64,000 nt of DNA, from NCBI GenBank assembly GCA_023362775.1, contig JALMGJ010000019.1, positions 4,357,501 through 4,421,500 on the forward strand, read 5' to 3'. The notes beneath the pieces are model-generated. The model was not told the origin of the DNA. It saw only the letters and a program-made list of their open reading frames with translations, and searched no databases. The stretch is from Charina bottae (Eukaryota; Chordata; Lepidosauria; Squamata; Charinaidae). Below are positions 1 through 11,805 of the stretch, in pieces. Numbering within the stretch: the stretch's first letter is position 1; every line of letters begins with the position of its first letter. The translations under genes and the position numbers were made by a program.

Positions 1-62
1 GGCAAAGATCTCTCTCCCCGTCTCTCTCTCTCTCTGTCTCCCTCTCTCTCTCTATTTCTGCC
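1..62. repeat. CT-rich low-complexity tract
   Basis: Imperfect (TC)n and (CTCTCT)n run with interspersed G. Simple sequence only; its left end lies outside the window. Confidence 0.8.
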
Positions 63-167
63 TTCCTTGCCCCTCTCTAGTCTCACCCATCAGGCACCTC
101 AATCAAGCACTTTTTAAATGATAATTTCATCTTGGCTGAATCAATCTTGCCATGCTTGACATTTTGC

Positions 168-285
168 TAATTTAAAAAAAAAACGGGACAAAATTGACAT
201 TTATATTAAAATGACGGGACCGCCGGGAAATGTGAAAAAAACGGTACTGTCCTGTTTAAAACGGTACATGTGGTCAGCCTACTCC
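168..285. mobile_element. DNA-transposon-like terminal fragment
   Basis: The stretch has repeated cgggac / cggtac motifs and ends in a gtggtcagccta terminus. This resembles the ends of common amniote non-autonomous DNA transposons whose outer bases read like taggGTGACCA. The opposite end is not recognisable, so it is a fragment at best. Family assignment is inference from memory of that terminus. Confidence 0.3.
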
Positions 286-832
286 CAAGGCAAATATCAG
301 ATCTTTCAAAGAGGCAAGAGGTGATAGTGATGGGGGACTTTAATCATTCCAACATCTGTTGGGAGACAGACACCTCCAAGCATGGTTCTTCCAGGAAATT
401 CCTAAATTGTTTTGCTGACAGCTTTCTCCTTCAGAGAATAAACAGAAGTGCCAGTTTGTCGTGATATTAATCAATAGGGAAACAATAGTTGGGGAAATGG
501 AAGTAGCAGAAACATTGGGGGGAAGTGACCATTGGAGTATTGGTTTTAAGGAAATTTAAGACCAAGAGAGTCAAATAGGACTTGAACTACAACATTAATT
601 ATGTTACATAGTAGGAGAAGCTAATGGGACTAGAACCTCCAAATGGATGAGGGTTACTAAAGAATACATTTTAAAACCACAATTTCAAACAATTTCAACA
701 AGGTTGGGGTAAAACATGAAGGACAGTGAAAGAAATCAATAGAATTTTAGGAAGTTCCGAATTCAGAAGGAAATGGAACGAGAGCTTGGTCACAAAGGAA
801 AAGTATGCAGTATTTATGCAGAGGCTAGAAAG
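286..832 (+). mobile_element. CR1-type LINE fragment, endonuclease region
   Basis: A 64-residue open stretch (270-464) contains the VMGDFNHSNICWE motif, which is diagnostic of the apurinic endonuclease domain of reptilian and avian CR1 LINEs. GDFN carries a catalytic Asp and Asn in this fold. Downstream to about 830 the sequence stays LINE-like but has lost its reading frame. Reverse transcriptase and the CR1 3' end are absent, so this is an internally retained, truncated copy. The minus-strand LINE starting at 877 was inserted next to it. Confidence 0.75.
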
Positions 833-876
833 CCATTTGTCTGTGATACTTAAATTTGGATTCCTACACTGAATAA
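833..876. repeat. 44-bp target-site duplication, left copy
   Basis: These 44 bases are identical, with no mismatch, to 7567-7610. The two copies exactly bracket the minus-strand LINE, so I read them as its target-site duplication. This copy abuts the LINE's 3' end. Confidence 0.9.
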
Positions 877-1209
877 TTCATTCATTCATTCTGGTTTATT
901 ACGGTCACTGACCAGTACAAGATTCTACAAGGTATACACATTGAACCTTACAATATGCACCATCTGATTTAAAATAGTTTTAAAATTATAAGTTAAATTA
1001 CATTGTTCCAATTAAAAATTAAAATGCATTCAGACCACAATGTGGATGAGCCCCTTAATCAAATTTAAATATGCTCTTAATATTAGTCATAACTAATATT
1101 CTATCAGATGTAAATGCTTATAAAATAAAATATCATATATAAAATATGGTGTGATATATATATATATAAACCTTTTAAAATTATTAAAATCATTACAAGG
1201 AGTACATTA

Positions 1210-1485
1210 CTACATTTTTCCTATCATAGTCTGGCGTATCTGTATAGCAGCAGTACAGAATTTGGCTACTTGCGCCGTAACAGTTGGATCTTCATCTATA
1301 AGTAACATTTGCATATACTCTATATCTTGCCTCCTAGGATATTTCTTGGTCAAAGGTAATATTAATTTACTCCTAAGCTCTTTATAAAAAGGACAACGGA
1401 GGAGCATGTGGACTGTATTTTCTATCTCTCCATTATTACAACAGCACCACCTTGCAGCTTTTGGGATTTTTTTTATATCTACCAT
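1210..1485 (-). pseudogene. LINE C-terminal Cys/His cluster, frameshifted from the RT
   Basis: This 91-residue frame begins within the last codons of the reverse transcriptase ORF but in another phase. It contains CCC-x13-H-x4-C (Cys near residues 14-16, His 28, Cys 33), matching the zinc-knuckle-like motif that closes many LINE ORF2 proteins. The phase change falls in the run of eight A (minus strand) at about 1469-1476. A one-base indel there would fuse this region to the RT product, so it is the natural C-terminus of the same protein and not a separate gene. It probably binds RNA or DNA during target-primed reverse transcription, inferred from related LINEs. Confidence 0.8.
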
Positions 1486-3513
1486 CCAAGACTGCGGAAG
1501 GGAGTGCGTGGCTACGAGCTAAGGCAAAGGCTTTCCAATGGCTAGGGATTTCAAGTTGAGTAAGGTAGTTAGCAGAAATAACAATATATTTATTATACTC
1601 TGATGATAAGAAATTAGGGGCCTTCTCTAAGTCCGTTTGTCTCTCTATGTCCTTTATCCTTTGCTTCAAGGCCAATTTTGCCTGTTCATAATCCATCCTG
1701 AGAATTGAATCTGTAGAAAATCCTAGCTTGGTGAGACTACATTCAATATCCTTTAACCAAGAGGATTGGAAGTAATCTTGGAAAATGAGTGGTGCTAAAC
1801 CTTGAGGATAATGCTTGAGTTTTAGCCAAAGATTCAGGGAAGCTAGGCGCACTCTTGCCTCAACTTTTATCATGCCCGCTTCCAATCGAAGGTAAGCATT
1901 TGGAACACATTTGGGCATTTGAAATGCTGCTCTAATAAATTTTGATTGCACTCTTTCCAGGGATGTAATACTTGAACTTAGAGCACCAACACAGGACCCA
2001 TAAAGGAGCTGGGCTAATGTCTTCGCCTGGAAGAGTTTGAGAGCTGCCGGTATATAATGCCCTCCTTTACTCCGGAAAAACTTTAAAATGGCATTAGCTG
2101 AATTTTGTACAGAATCAGCTGCATAATCAAAGTGAGGTTTCCTAGATCCAGTGGCGTGCATGACTACCCCTAGGTATTTAAAGCTAGTCACTTGCTCTAT
2201 TCTATGCCCATTTATATTCCAATAACAAAATTTCGTTCTTTTGGCGAAGGTCATTATCTTTGTTTTGTGATAATTTATTTCTAGCTGATTATTAATACAA
2301 TACTGGGCCACAGTTGTCAAAGCTCTGTTGAGACCTACAGGAGTCCTAGAAAGTATGACCGCATCATCTGCATAAAGCAGCAGGGCAATACTATGGTCCC
2401 CTACTTTAGGAGGGTGAAAGTCCGGGTGATTTAGACAACTTACCATATCATTAATATAAAAATTAAAAAGTAGCGGGGCCAAAATACAGCCCTGTTTCAC
2501 CCCCTTTTGTACCTTAATCAGCTTGGAAAGGGACCCAAACCTATTGCATCTGACCTTCAAGGCCGTATCAGAGTATAAGGCCTGAATTAAATAGAGAAGT
2601 CTACTATCTATTGAGGCAGCTTCCAACTTCTCCCACAGCTTAGGCCTAGATATAGAATCAAAAGCTGCCTTTAAGTCTATGTAGGCTGCATACAATGATG
2701 TTATCTTGTTGGTACAATATTTTTCAATCAGATGTTGAAGAATCAGGCATTGTTCAATGGTTCCTCTGCCCTCTCTGAAGCCAGCCTGCTCGTCCGCTAT
2801 AAGCTTTCTCTGGTCCAGCCATTGTTTGAGTTTTTCTTGCAGATGTCTAGCGTAGAGCTTGCTAATTATATTCAGGAGACTAATAGGCCTATAATTGGCA
2901 GGATCATTTGTCATCCCCTTTTTAAAAATCGGTACTATGATAGCCAGGCCCCAATCCTCTGGAATTCTCCCTGTTTTATCAATATAAGTAAAAAGTGTTG
3001 CTAAAATTGGGGTCCACCATTCAACATTGTTCTTTAATACTTCTGCTGAAATAAAATCCATCCCCGGAGCCTTCCCTTTTCTAAGTTGTCCTATAAGAGA
3101 TTTAATTTCAGTTACCGATACTGGAGGCCACAAGGTTAGGCCTTCGTTCATATGTGTCAGCATCACATTATTAGGGTCCTCATACATTTTCTGAAAATGA
3201 TATTCCCAGACCTCTGGTGAAATGTGAGTGTCTAGAATAGTAGAAGATCTTGCTGTCTGGTTAGATAATAATTGCCAAAAAAGAGAGGTGTTCTTCAATT
3301 TGGCAGCTTCAATAAGGCGCTTCCACATGGTTTTCATATCCTGCTTCTTCTTATCAATCACCAATCTCTTATACTGTTTTTTGATGGCAAGAAGGTGTTC
3401 AAGAGACTTCGTATTTCTGTTGTTGTTAGACTCTGTCTCAGATTTATATAGATGATAAGCTGCAGTGAGAGCTTTCTTGGCTTCAACACATTCTTTGTCA
3501 AACCATATCTTGG
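1436..3513 (-). pseudogene. LINE reverse transcriptase
   Basis: The frame is open from the edge of the nested element (about 3513) to 1436; its longest Met-initiated part starts at 3364 (642 residues). RT landmarks in order are NYRPISLL, ADEQAGFREGRGT, YIDLKAAFDS, QGCILAPLLFNFYIND, the catalytic LLYADDAVIL with both Asp intact, and SFKYLGV in the thumb region. A linker in the 5' part runs from KIWFDKECVEAKKA into the RT. It makes cDNA by target-primed reverse transcription. The upstream half of the protein is displaced 2.1 kb by the nested insertion, and the 3' end is frameshifted, so no full protein can be made from this copy. Confidence 0.9.
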
Positions 3514-5600
3514 CGACTCCGAGTCAGCTGCCAGCTCGACAAGTCGGGTTTCTTTAAGCCTGGCTAACTTTTCCCTGCTTTGTGGTGGTCTATGGAAATT
3601 ACAGGACCACTGAAGTTCTCCCTGGAGAGGGGAGAAGCAGAAGATTACTCACGGGGTCGTTGAAACTGCCCCCTCCTGCTTTTTTTCTGTGGTTTTTTGC
3701 TACGGAGAGAGCAGGGGCTGGAGACAGTGAAGCGACCGGAGAGAAGCACCAAGCTCTTACAGGGAATCATAAGTTAGAGCTAAAGCTGACTTTTAGATCA
3801 CTTTATTTTATTTTTTCATTTAAATTGGACTGTTTTACCATCTAGGGACTTTCTTTGGACATTGCACAAAATGTTGGCAATTTTGTACTTTCTTTGCTAT
3901 AACAATTAAGATGGATAATACTTTGTTGGATTAACATCTGAACTGGATTTTTCTTTTTCTTTTTTCTTTTTCTTTTTATAATGGTAGAAATTTAGTTTCT
4001 CTTTCTCTTTTTATGAACTGTTTGAGGTATTACCTTCTTGCCTATTTTTGATTATTGAAACTTTTCATCTTCCTTTATTTATTTTTTTTAAAAACTTTTT
4101 GCTTAATGGACTATGCCGGTAATTTTCCATGAATAGATCAGCTGACCATTTATTTGTTTTGGCTAGAACTGTTGAAGCCTGAAAACAAGAGGGGGTGGAG
4201 AAGAATGGGTTTCTCAACAGTAACCGCAGCAGTAACTCAAGCAATTCAAGAATTTAAGGTGGAGATTTGTAAAGCCCTCTCGGATATTGAAAAATCACTG
4301 GAAATTTTAATTTTATTTTTGCAAGATCAGGAACAAAAAGAACAAAAAATAGAAACGGAAGCAGAAGAAAAAAACTTTGAGTTAGAAGAAGGGCAAGAAG
4401 GGGGAATTTCAAACACATTGATTCCAAAAATTATTCTTACACCCGATATGAGACAGACAATAAAACAATATAACTTTGGCACAAACATATTGGGACAGTT
4501 GTGGTTAGGACAAAGGCTGAATATGCAATTTGATAGATATTGTGAAACATGGGTTCTGACATGCTACAAGAGATACAGAACAAAAAAGGTTACACATTAT
4601 GACTTTGGTATAACTTGAATAAGAGATTTAACATTAGGTGGGATAATAAAGGTATTGAAACCATGGATTTTAACTGGATATTGAGTTTGTAAAAGTATTA
4701 ATTATTAGTAATATAACTGTTGGGAATATTAAATGTTAAAAATTAATATTTGAAACTGTATGGATGTATAAAAATATGATATTTTAATCATAGATAAAAG
4801 GTTATAAAATCAGTGATACAAATATAAATTGTTGTTATAGAGTACTTGGAAAATAGAAAAAAAATTAGGGAGATATATGAAGGATGGGATGTTAAGTTTG
4901 AATTGGAATTAATATTATTATAGGATGACTTATTTTTATAATTATTAGTATGAATACTATTGAGATTAGGGGAATAAATAGATATAAAAATTTGTTAAAT
5001 AGGTAAATATGTAGGAGGATGTAGATTATGGTATAATTATAATCTAAATATAGATTAAGTTTAAATTAAGGTTGTTTTTATGGATATGTATGAATAGAAT
5101 ATATTTTATTTTACTAGAGTTAGAATAAAATACAAATTACCGTAGAGATAAAATAAGGCTTTTATTTGCTATATATATGTTTTAAGACTAATTGGATTTT
5201 ATTAAGGATATGAACATGGATGTAAAAATGGAATTTGATGCAGTAAATAATATTTTAATTGATATTACCTCAAGGAATGGAAATTACAGATGGACTAATG
5301 GAGAATTGATAGAAAGATGAAATCTACATGAAGATTAGAAGATTGGACTACATAAATTGAAATGTATATGACAAAGAAAAGTTCCTGTGTATTGTATGAA
5401 AGACCAACATTTAAAGCAAATATTGTACTTAAAGACCAAAGACAGATTGGAGGCCATCTTTTTTCTATACTTCTTTTGTATATTATTTTTCTTAACTTCA
5501 CTTTTCTTTTACTTTTTTCTTACTTTGTATTTCTTTCTTTATTTCTTGTTCTACATTTTAATATGTATCTTAAAATTTAATAAAAATTTATTTAAAAAAA
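3514..5600 (+). mobile_element. Short L1-like non-autonomous element, copy 1 (nested)
   Basis: It is inserted into the minus-strand LINE. A GC-richer 5' leader (3514-3900) is followed by one short ORF (to 4618), a long AT-rich 3' region and an AATAAA-like signal with a poly(A) tail at 5578-5600. The direct repeats CATATCTTGG (3504-3513) and CATGTCTTGG (5603-5612) flank it and rejoin the interrupted LINE frame (SKT/WFDKE), which supports them as the target duplication. No endonuclease or RT is encoded, so it must have been mobilised in trans, presumably by an L1. Confidence 0.75.
4154..4618 (+). CDS. Acidic ORF of short L1-like element 1
   Basis: The frame is 154 residues; the better start is the Met at 4205 (MGFSTV), which gives 138 residues. 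The N-terminal half is predicted helical and amphipathic (TQAIQEFKVEICKALSDIEK), followed by a Glu-rich block and a basic, Tyr-rich C-terminus. I recognise no domain. Its position matches ORF1 of an L1, and an acidic coiled-coil ORF1 N-terminus is one possibility. Two other short L1-like elements here (17617-18120 and 39439-39903) carry ORFs in the same place with different sequences. Whether it is translated is unknown. Confidence 0.35.
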   Translation: MFWLELLKPENKRGWRRMGFSTVTAAVTQAIQEFKVEICKALSDIEKSLEILILFLQDQEQKEQKIETEAEEKNFELEEGQEGGISNTLIPKIILTPDMRQTIKQYNFGTNILGQLWLGQRLNMQFDRYCETWVLTCYKRYRTKKVTHYDFGIT

Positions 5601-5736
5601 AACATGTCTTGGATAAAGGCACAGCTCTTTTGTTATCAACGTTAGAAGCGCGAGTTAATATTGGTTGTAATTTTTGTGTTAAATTTTTATACAAAGTCAA
5701 TGGGTCTTGTGAGATATTAGGAGACATAAACGATAA

Positions 5737-6690
5737 TCAAATTGTTTGTAGATCACCCTCTGCTAATGTCTTCCTCACCCTTTGATCAAGTTGTGGGGTC
5801 CATTTAGCACGACAACTTACTTGTCCTGCCGGGACGATGACAGGGGTAAAATATGCCTCTGGCCGCATCTCACTAGTAGTTGTCTTCAAATGTAGACATA
5901 GAGGAAGGTGGTCATTTTCTAGATGCGGAAGCACCTTAAAGGACTCCACTAAATGTAATAAGTTAGTAGGAACTAGCATATAATCAATGGTACTTTTCCT
6001 AGTCCCAACCATAAATGTATATTCTCCTGGATGATCACTTTTAAAAGAGCCATTTAGTATGAATAAATTAAACTTATTTGCAAACTTGGCTAGACAGATC
6101 CCAGCGTAGTTAAATCTTTTATCTTTGGAGAGGCGTACGAAGGTGGTATCTGGTAAATTGGGAGCGTGGGTTGGAGGATACTGTTGAAATTTAGAGAACA
6201 GTGTATGGTCATCAGGACCTAGCCTTGCGTTAAAATCACCCCCAAGGAGTACCAAAACACTAGGGTATTCCAGAAGGAGGTTATCAACATAGTGCTCTAA
6301 ATCTAACCACATTGCCTCAATTTCTGCTTTTCTTTGTATTGGCGGGAGGCATACATTGATAATTAATAAAGAGATATTTCCCAGATCTAAAAGTACGGCC
6401 ATAGTTGTTTGATTAAGTGATTGAATGGATTTATGACCTACTCTCAGGGCGGTGGAAATAAGAATTCCCAATCCACCTTTCATCCGCCCTGGCCCTCTGC
6501 CAGTGGTTGCCTCCAACTTGTACAAATGATAACCATTTAATACAAGGTCATCTGCTGTCCACGTTTCCTGTAGCAAAAGAACATCCATATCTAACAAGTG
6601 ATCTAAATGGTTAAGGCCTTTGTTACGATACCATCCAGCTATATTCCACGAAATAATTTTCAGGGGATTTATCTTATACTGGTCTGCATA
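5737..6690 (-). pseudogene. LINE apurinic/apyrimidinic-type endonuclease
   Basis: The frame is open from just after an in-frame TGA (6696-6694) to another TGA at 5739-5737. Motifs in order are ISWNIAGW at the N-terminus, LLLQETW (metal-binding Glu), GGDFNARLG, KSTIDYMLV and ENDHLPLCL (catalytic Asp-His). This is a complete exonuclease-endonuclease-phosphatase fold of about 230 residues, which nicks target DNA to prime reverse transcription. After the 5737 stop the same frame continues without a break to the nested element at about 5612, so the TGA is the only thing separating the domain from the RT linker. A CGA (Arg) to TGA change by CpG decay is a plausible cause. Confidence 0.88.
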
Positions 6691-6693
6691 CTG

Positions 6694-7506
6694 TCAGGCC
6701 ATATGCGTTAATATCCTTGATCTAGACAAACCCTCTTTATGACCCAAATGGGTTTCATCCATGTTTCCATCTTCTAAAGATCCAAGGTTGGAAATTTCTA
6801 AGGGTTGCTCATGAACTTGAGCCACTGTAATAATTTTTGCTTTAGTTGTTTCCATTTGCTTCTGTGTAATATTATTACTTGTAGTGAGAGCTAAAGGCTC
6901 CTCTGTCTCAGATATTACATGTGGATTTTGTAATTCTTGATTATCATTGTCCACTTTCTGTCTGCAACTAGTTTGCTCTCTCTTTTCAGTGCGTTCAAAT
7001 TGTTGTCCAAAGTGAAGGTTTTCTTCTTGCATTGTTTGAAATGTTGAATTTATTAAGGTCTTCGCTTTGTAACAAGTTGCCTTTAAATCTCCTTTTAAAT
7101 CATCTAATTTCTTAAATGTATCATCTTGTTTATTATCTGGTAGAACACTAAATGCGTTAATTAAGTTTCCTTCTGAAGGATCCTTCGTCAACTGGGTTGT
7201 TATCGGGAGGAAAGAATGTTTACTATTATTGTTCCTTGGCATAGTCTCCATTGATGAGGTGTCCTTGAATTTATCTGAGGGAGTGTTTCTACTATGAGTT
7301 AAAATTCTATCACTCTCTTGGTTACACTGAATTATAAGTGGATTAATTTCCTCTGAATGAAAAACTCGAGTTGGAAATATTGAGAATGTATTCAGAAAGG
7401 GTTTCATTTTTAGAAGCATACTAGGTATCACAGAAAGACCAAAAGTCAACAAGATCCGTTTAAAGCCACCTCTGGCTGGTAACCAGTCTATCATCTGTAA
7501 ATCCAC
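6694..7506 (-). pseudogene. LINE upstream ORF region
   Basis: A 270-residue polar frame, rich in Asn, Gln, Thr and Lys, with no domain I recognise. It lies just inside the element's 5' boundary and ends in TGA at 6696-6694, after which the same frame runs straight into the endonuclease. It could be ORF1 or the N-terminal extension of a single long ORF; the shared frame favours the second. No zinc knuckle or coiled coil is evident. The Met start at 7506 is the first in frame but is not otherwise supported. Confidence 0.5.
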
Positions 7507-7566
7507 AAATTGTTTCTCACAATGTAGTAACTGACTTAATGATTGGGATATAGCTCTTTTCGTCTC

Positions 7567-7610
7567 CCATTTGTCTGTGATACTTAAATTTGGATTCCTA
7601 CACTGAATAA
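7567..7610. repeat. 44-bp target-site duplication, right copy
   Basis: Identical to 833-876. It abuts the 5' end of the minus-strand LINE. Confidence 0.9.
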
Positions 7611-10384
7611 GTGGTTGAATTTGGTCAAAATAGCCTTTTACAACTCTATATCCTGAAAAAAATGGTGGCTTAAACCAGGGTGAGGAACCTTTGGGTCTTA
7701 GAGAAATAATTTTGGCCTCCCTTAGTGTTGTTTTTTTTTTCTTTTTTTGATTGTGTAAATTTGACAGTTTCTTTGTTTCATAAGTTTTTCTTGATTAACT
7801 ATGATATCACTCAGTCTAGAGATTGCACTACAGTTTTCATGTGTTCCTATCTCAAAATGGGGGAAACGGTGACATCACTTTTCCATAGTCATAGAAAGAT
7901 GTCCTCAGAGGGCACAAAAAGAGGACTATTGTGATGCATATTGCCCACCTCTTTCATAAATCTCATTTCACCAAAATGTAAGTTGAAGGTAAATTTGAAG
8001 TTTCTTTTAGAGGTAAAACCCCTGAGACCAGGGGTTTTCCTAAGACCAGTAATTTATGAGAGCTTCTTCAACATATATCTATAGATGAGGCCTTGTATAC
8101 AAAAATTCCCTTAAGCTGCTACCTTTTCTTTTGCAATTTATTTCAGCAGTACTTAGAAATGGTGGAAACTGCTTCTTGACACTCAGAGAGCGATGCATCT
8201 GTGGTTATTGTTGTTTAACTAAAAAAAATACATGGAGGGAGGTGGCCTTTAGAAAGCCAGACCAATATTCTGTTAAGATCTCAAGGACATTTACTTGCTC
8301 AGGTTCATTCATCTTTCTATTTACAGTTTTTGAATCAGTTTGAGCCAAATCTGTCAAGCAGAAGGGAATGTTCAGGTACAATAACAAGTATGCTCTGTGG
8401 GTGTTTCATAAGAACATGTCAGTCTCCTGGTCCCCCAAGAGCAATAAGAAGCTGTTATCAAGGACTTTATTGAATCTCTTGCAGATCACCAAACAACAGT
8501 GACTGCCTTTTTTTCACCCTTCCATGGCTTAATATCCTTGCTTGGACTTTGGAGGAGAATTTTTGAAGATGCAGACTAATTCCTCTGAGCATGAGATGCA
8601 CTGAAGTGAAAAGAAGAAAACTCATTTTCATTTCAGTGTTCCAGAGAACAAATTCCTTTGTATAAAAGGATGTACAGTACTATGACCTTCTGCTATTAAA
8701 GGGATTTTGAAGAAGTCTTCTGCCAGACCGCCCCCCCACCAAAAAATGACTTTAGGTACAAGGTCATCTTTGGATCTACCATTTACCACAGAGAGTTGGC
8801 TTTATAAATCATCCCTCAGAGTAAGAGACATATGCTAAAATTAATTAGTGTCAAAAGTGATCTGAATAGGTGGCATTGCCTTTTCTCAAGAATCAGGTTG
8901 TGTGACTGAGAGAAAAGCTGGTGATACAAGGCTGAGTTTGCAATTATCTTCAGTGCTGAATTTTATGTTTCAAGATAATATTATAAAGGACATTTTCATT
9001 CTAAATATGAATAGCCACCTTGGTTCTGGTGCCTTAGAAGCAAGGGAAAAATAGTTCCAAGATTCTTGAGGGAGTATAGATCTCAGTGTACATGCTGTAT
9101 GCATGAGCTATGAGATTCAATTAAGAGATTGTTCTGAAGATTGTCCCTTTCCATCAAATCTTCACTGAATCACAAAAACAATTAGTTATGTCAAAATGAT
9201 TTGGGTGCTCCTGAATCAATTCAGTGTGTGGATACACAGCTTTTCAAAACTGAATCAGTTGTTCATATCAAATTGCTTTAATCTGATGATTCTGTTTACA
9301 ACCAGTTGATCCCAATTGAATCAACTTATCAGATTGGATTAATGATTACAATCAACTTTTCCATCCAAGAAATATGATATCTAGGAAATAGGTGGGCTGG
9401 AGAAGAACAGATGTTTTACTGAATCTGGTGGTGTTAGGAAATGTAGATGGAAATAACATTTTTAACCTATCATAGCTAAACATTTGATTATGCATGAAAG
9501 GATCTATAACAAAAAACAAAAAGAAAAAAAATGGATTGCTTCTAATGGACATGTTCCTGTAGGTACAAAACTGTTTATGTGTGGTGCACCAGAAGACTTA
9601 TTGCCATGGCTTTGAATAGTTTGAATGCATCTGGAAGGGAAGTTCACTTCACACCCCTTTTTCCATTGCTGCCCCCTTCTATGTAACAATAACCTCCATC
9701 CACAGCACCACCACTGTTGAGAAAGGCCATTAAGGTCTGGCTTTTCAGGAATTCATGTGAGGAGGATTGAGAATTGGGTCTTCCCACCCCCCCACCCCCC
9801 AAGGCAAGATGATATGACAGATGGGAGATTTTGTCTGCTTACATGAATTAGGTCATCATATTTTAATTACTGGATTGGCATGAACTCCTATTACAGTTAC
9901 TTTTATGACTGAAATGGCACAGCACATAAGCCTAAGAAATGTAAAGAAGTGAATAAATATTTGAGTCTGTTTTTAAATATGATTGATATAAGGCCTACCA
10001 GACGTTAACTGTTTTCACCTGATTCTGAGCATCAGACTAGATTATGATTTCCTGAAATTTAGACTTTGTTTGGTGATAGTAGTATAGATTTTCCATGGCA
10101 GATCTCAGTTTATGGCAGGAAAATATAAGGTCCATAACCTTTTAAAGGTGTTTTTTTGTTTTTTTGTTTTGTTTCATTTTTATTCCTGAGAGATAACAAC
10201 CAAAATATAAGAAACACACACAAAAATGCAACAGGGCTTTTTTTTAAAATTATACATAATAATGATTAAAAAGAACTAAAATTAAAAGAAAAAGGGGTCA
10301 TTAATATCTCTATTAATATAGAACTAGCTCTATCCTCTGACATATTATTAAAATCCAGACCATGTTGAAACTTATTGTTTCAGG
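7611..10384. other. No recognised feature
   Basis: AT-rich non-coding DNA. Only short unconvincing ORFs, a T-rich run near 7727-7748 and a C-rich run near 9785-9800 stand out. No element ends or domain motifs were seen on either strand. Confidence 0.5.
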
Positions 10385-10690
10385 AAACCTTATATGGACT
10401 TCTTGCTGAAAGAAGAAAAAAATGAATTGATGATTTATGGATTTGAAGATTAAGGAAGATGTGGATTAAATGAGGGGGTGAGGGGGTGAGAGAATTTGCA
10501 AAGTATTTAAGAGGGAGGAGGGACAATAAGATTGTAATTATCTGTTGAAAAGGTCAGAATTCATTTATATGTTTTTAAACTTTTCTTTTTCTTTTCTTTT
10601 CTTGCACTTTTTGTTTTTCTTTTCGTTCTTTTTTCTCTTTGTTTTGATTTGTCTTTTATTATATGAAAACTCTTAATAAATATAAATAAA
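10385..10690 (+). mobile_element. L1 LINE 3' end, 5'-truncated
   Basis: It starts in the last codons of L1 ORF2 (MDFLLKEEKNELMIYGFED then stop), which align with the ORF2 C-terminus at 53048-53108. A pyrimidine-rich 3' UTR (about 10570-10660) and an AATAAATATAAATAAATAAA tail follow. It is a classic short 5'-truncated insertion. Confidence 0.75.
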
Positions 10691-11477
10691 TAAATACTGT
10701 TCCATATTCTCTTTTCATGTTTAATGGCATTGTAAACACCAGTAAAAAGTATGAAACTTGAATCCACTCTTTAACAAAAGGAATTTCCTTCCACCTATTT
10801 AGGATAATTCTCTTTGCCAATGCTTTCCCAATGCTTTTTTCAGTAACCAGGTTCAAACTAGTTAGAGCTGAAAAGAGGCACGGTATGCCACTGTAATTGC
10901 TTAAGCCTCCTTTGAAAAGATAGAACCAAGAAGTTCCCCAAATCGTAAATCCTGTTTAATTCAAAGGGAGTAGAAGCCCACCTGAAGTAGGTTATTGTTC
11001 TAATTCCTAGATCTTGAAACCACCATTCTACAGCACTTTATATTTTTTGGTCCTTATCCAACTAATTACTGTCTCAAAGCACCTAGCCAATATCTACTTA
11101 GCTTGACCTCATTCTGAGGAGAAAGTGCGATTGATCTGGGAGTCATTAGCATATAGATGGCAGCACATCCAATGGCTTCATAATGACTATTGGTAAGCAA
11201 CTTTCCAGGATGAAACACGTTAGAAGTTTGGAAGTGTGTTTGGGAAGAAGTTGCCAGATTGTTCTCTGGGAATCCTTAATTCTCGCCCTATTACTTCCTA
11301 TTATGAGATCACTCCAAGAGGATTACCTGGTTAATGGTATCAAAGGCTAATCAAACAGAGTTAGCCTACTGGGAGAATGCCAATTCACTGCCAAGATGAA
11401 GCTTGACTACAGACTGAAATAAGGCTACTTTATCAGTTTCTTCTATACACAGCAGATACCACATACATAATTTTAAA
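10691..11477. other. Mostly unrecognised; possible antisense L2 remnant near 11290-11375
   Basis: No gene. On the minus strand near 11300-11375 a frame reads LAFDTINQVILLE, reminiscent of the L2 RT motif AAFDTIDHVILL. The resemblance is short, so this is a weak call. Confidence 0.3.
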
Positions 11478-11560
11478 ATTTTAATTAATTAATTAATTAA
11501 TTAATTAATTAATTAAATTTATATGGCCACCCAATTCTCAGGAAGAACTCTGGGCAACTT
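11478..11560 (-). mobile_element. L2-type LINE or SINE 3' tail with (AATT)n
   Basis: On the minus strand the sequence reads gttgcccagagttcttcc followed by an (AATT)n microsatellite at 11483-11517. The cccagagt block followed by a simple-repeat tail is the shared 3' end of L2-like elements, as at 20705-20765 and 22557-22612. Confidence 0.6.
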
Positions 11561-11805
11561 ACAATTTGAAGAACTAAGAAAACACATAATTAAAAATACA
11601 ATACAATGCAATCTCATAGAGTCCCCTCTGGAAAAATGAAAAACAAGAAGAAGATAATGAAATAACCAAAATAAGAACAATAACTGAGGCCAACACAACA
11701 CATATATCATTCAAGAGTGCTACACTCTACACAGGCTCATCCCACGGTCTGGGCCAATGTGTGGAGGAAGAATTAAATGTGGAGTCCTTGGTACTCTCTG
11801 AGCTT

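Larger units (their letters stand above)
877..7566 (-). mobile_element. APE-type non-LTR retrotransposon (Ingi/Vingi-like, tentative), interrupted
   Basis: Reading the minus strand from 7566, the element has an upstream ORF region (7506-6694), an APE endonuclease (6690-5737), a reverse transcriptase (3513-1436), a C-terminal Cys/His cluster (1485-1210) and a 3' UTR ending in a short (GAAT) tail at 877. A perfect 44-bp direct repeat lies on each side (833-876 and 7567-7610). A nested L1-like element occupies 3514-5600. Without that insertion the LINE is about 4.6 kb and almost open: two in-frame TGA codons and one single-base frameshift are the only coding defects I find. APE endonuclease plus a CCHC-like tail without RNase H fits the Ingi/Vingi group, but I and related clades are not excluded. 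Confidence 0.85.
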
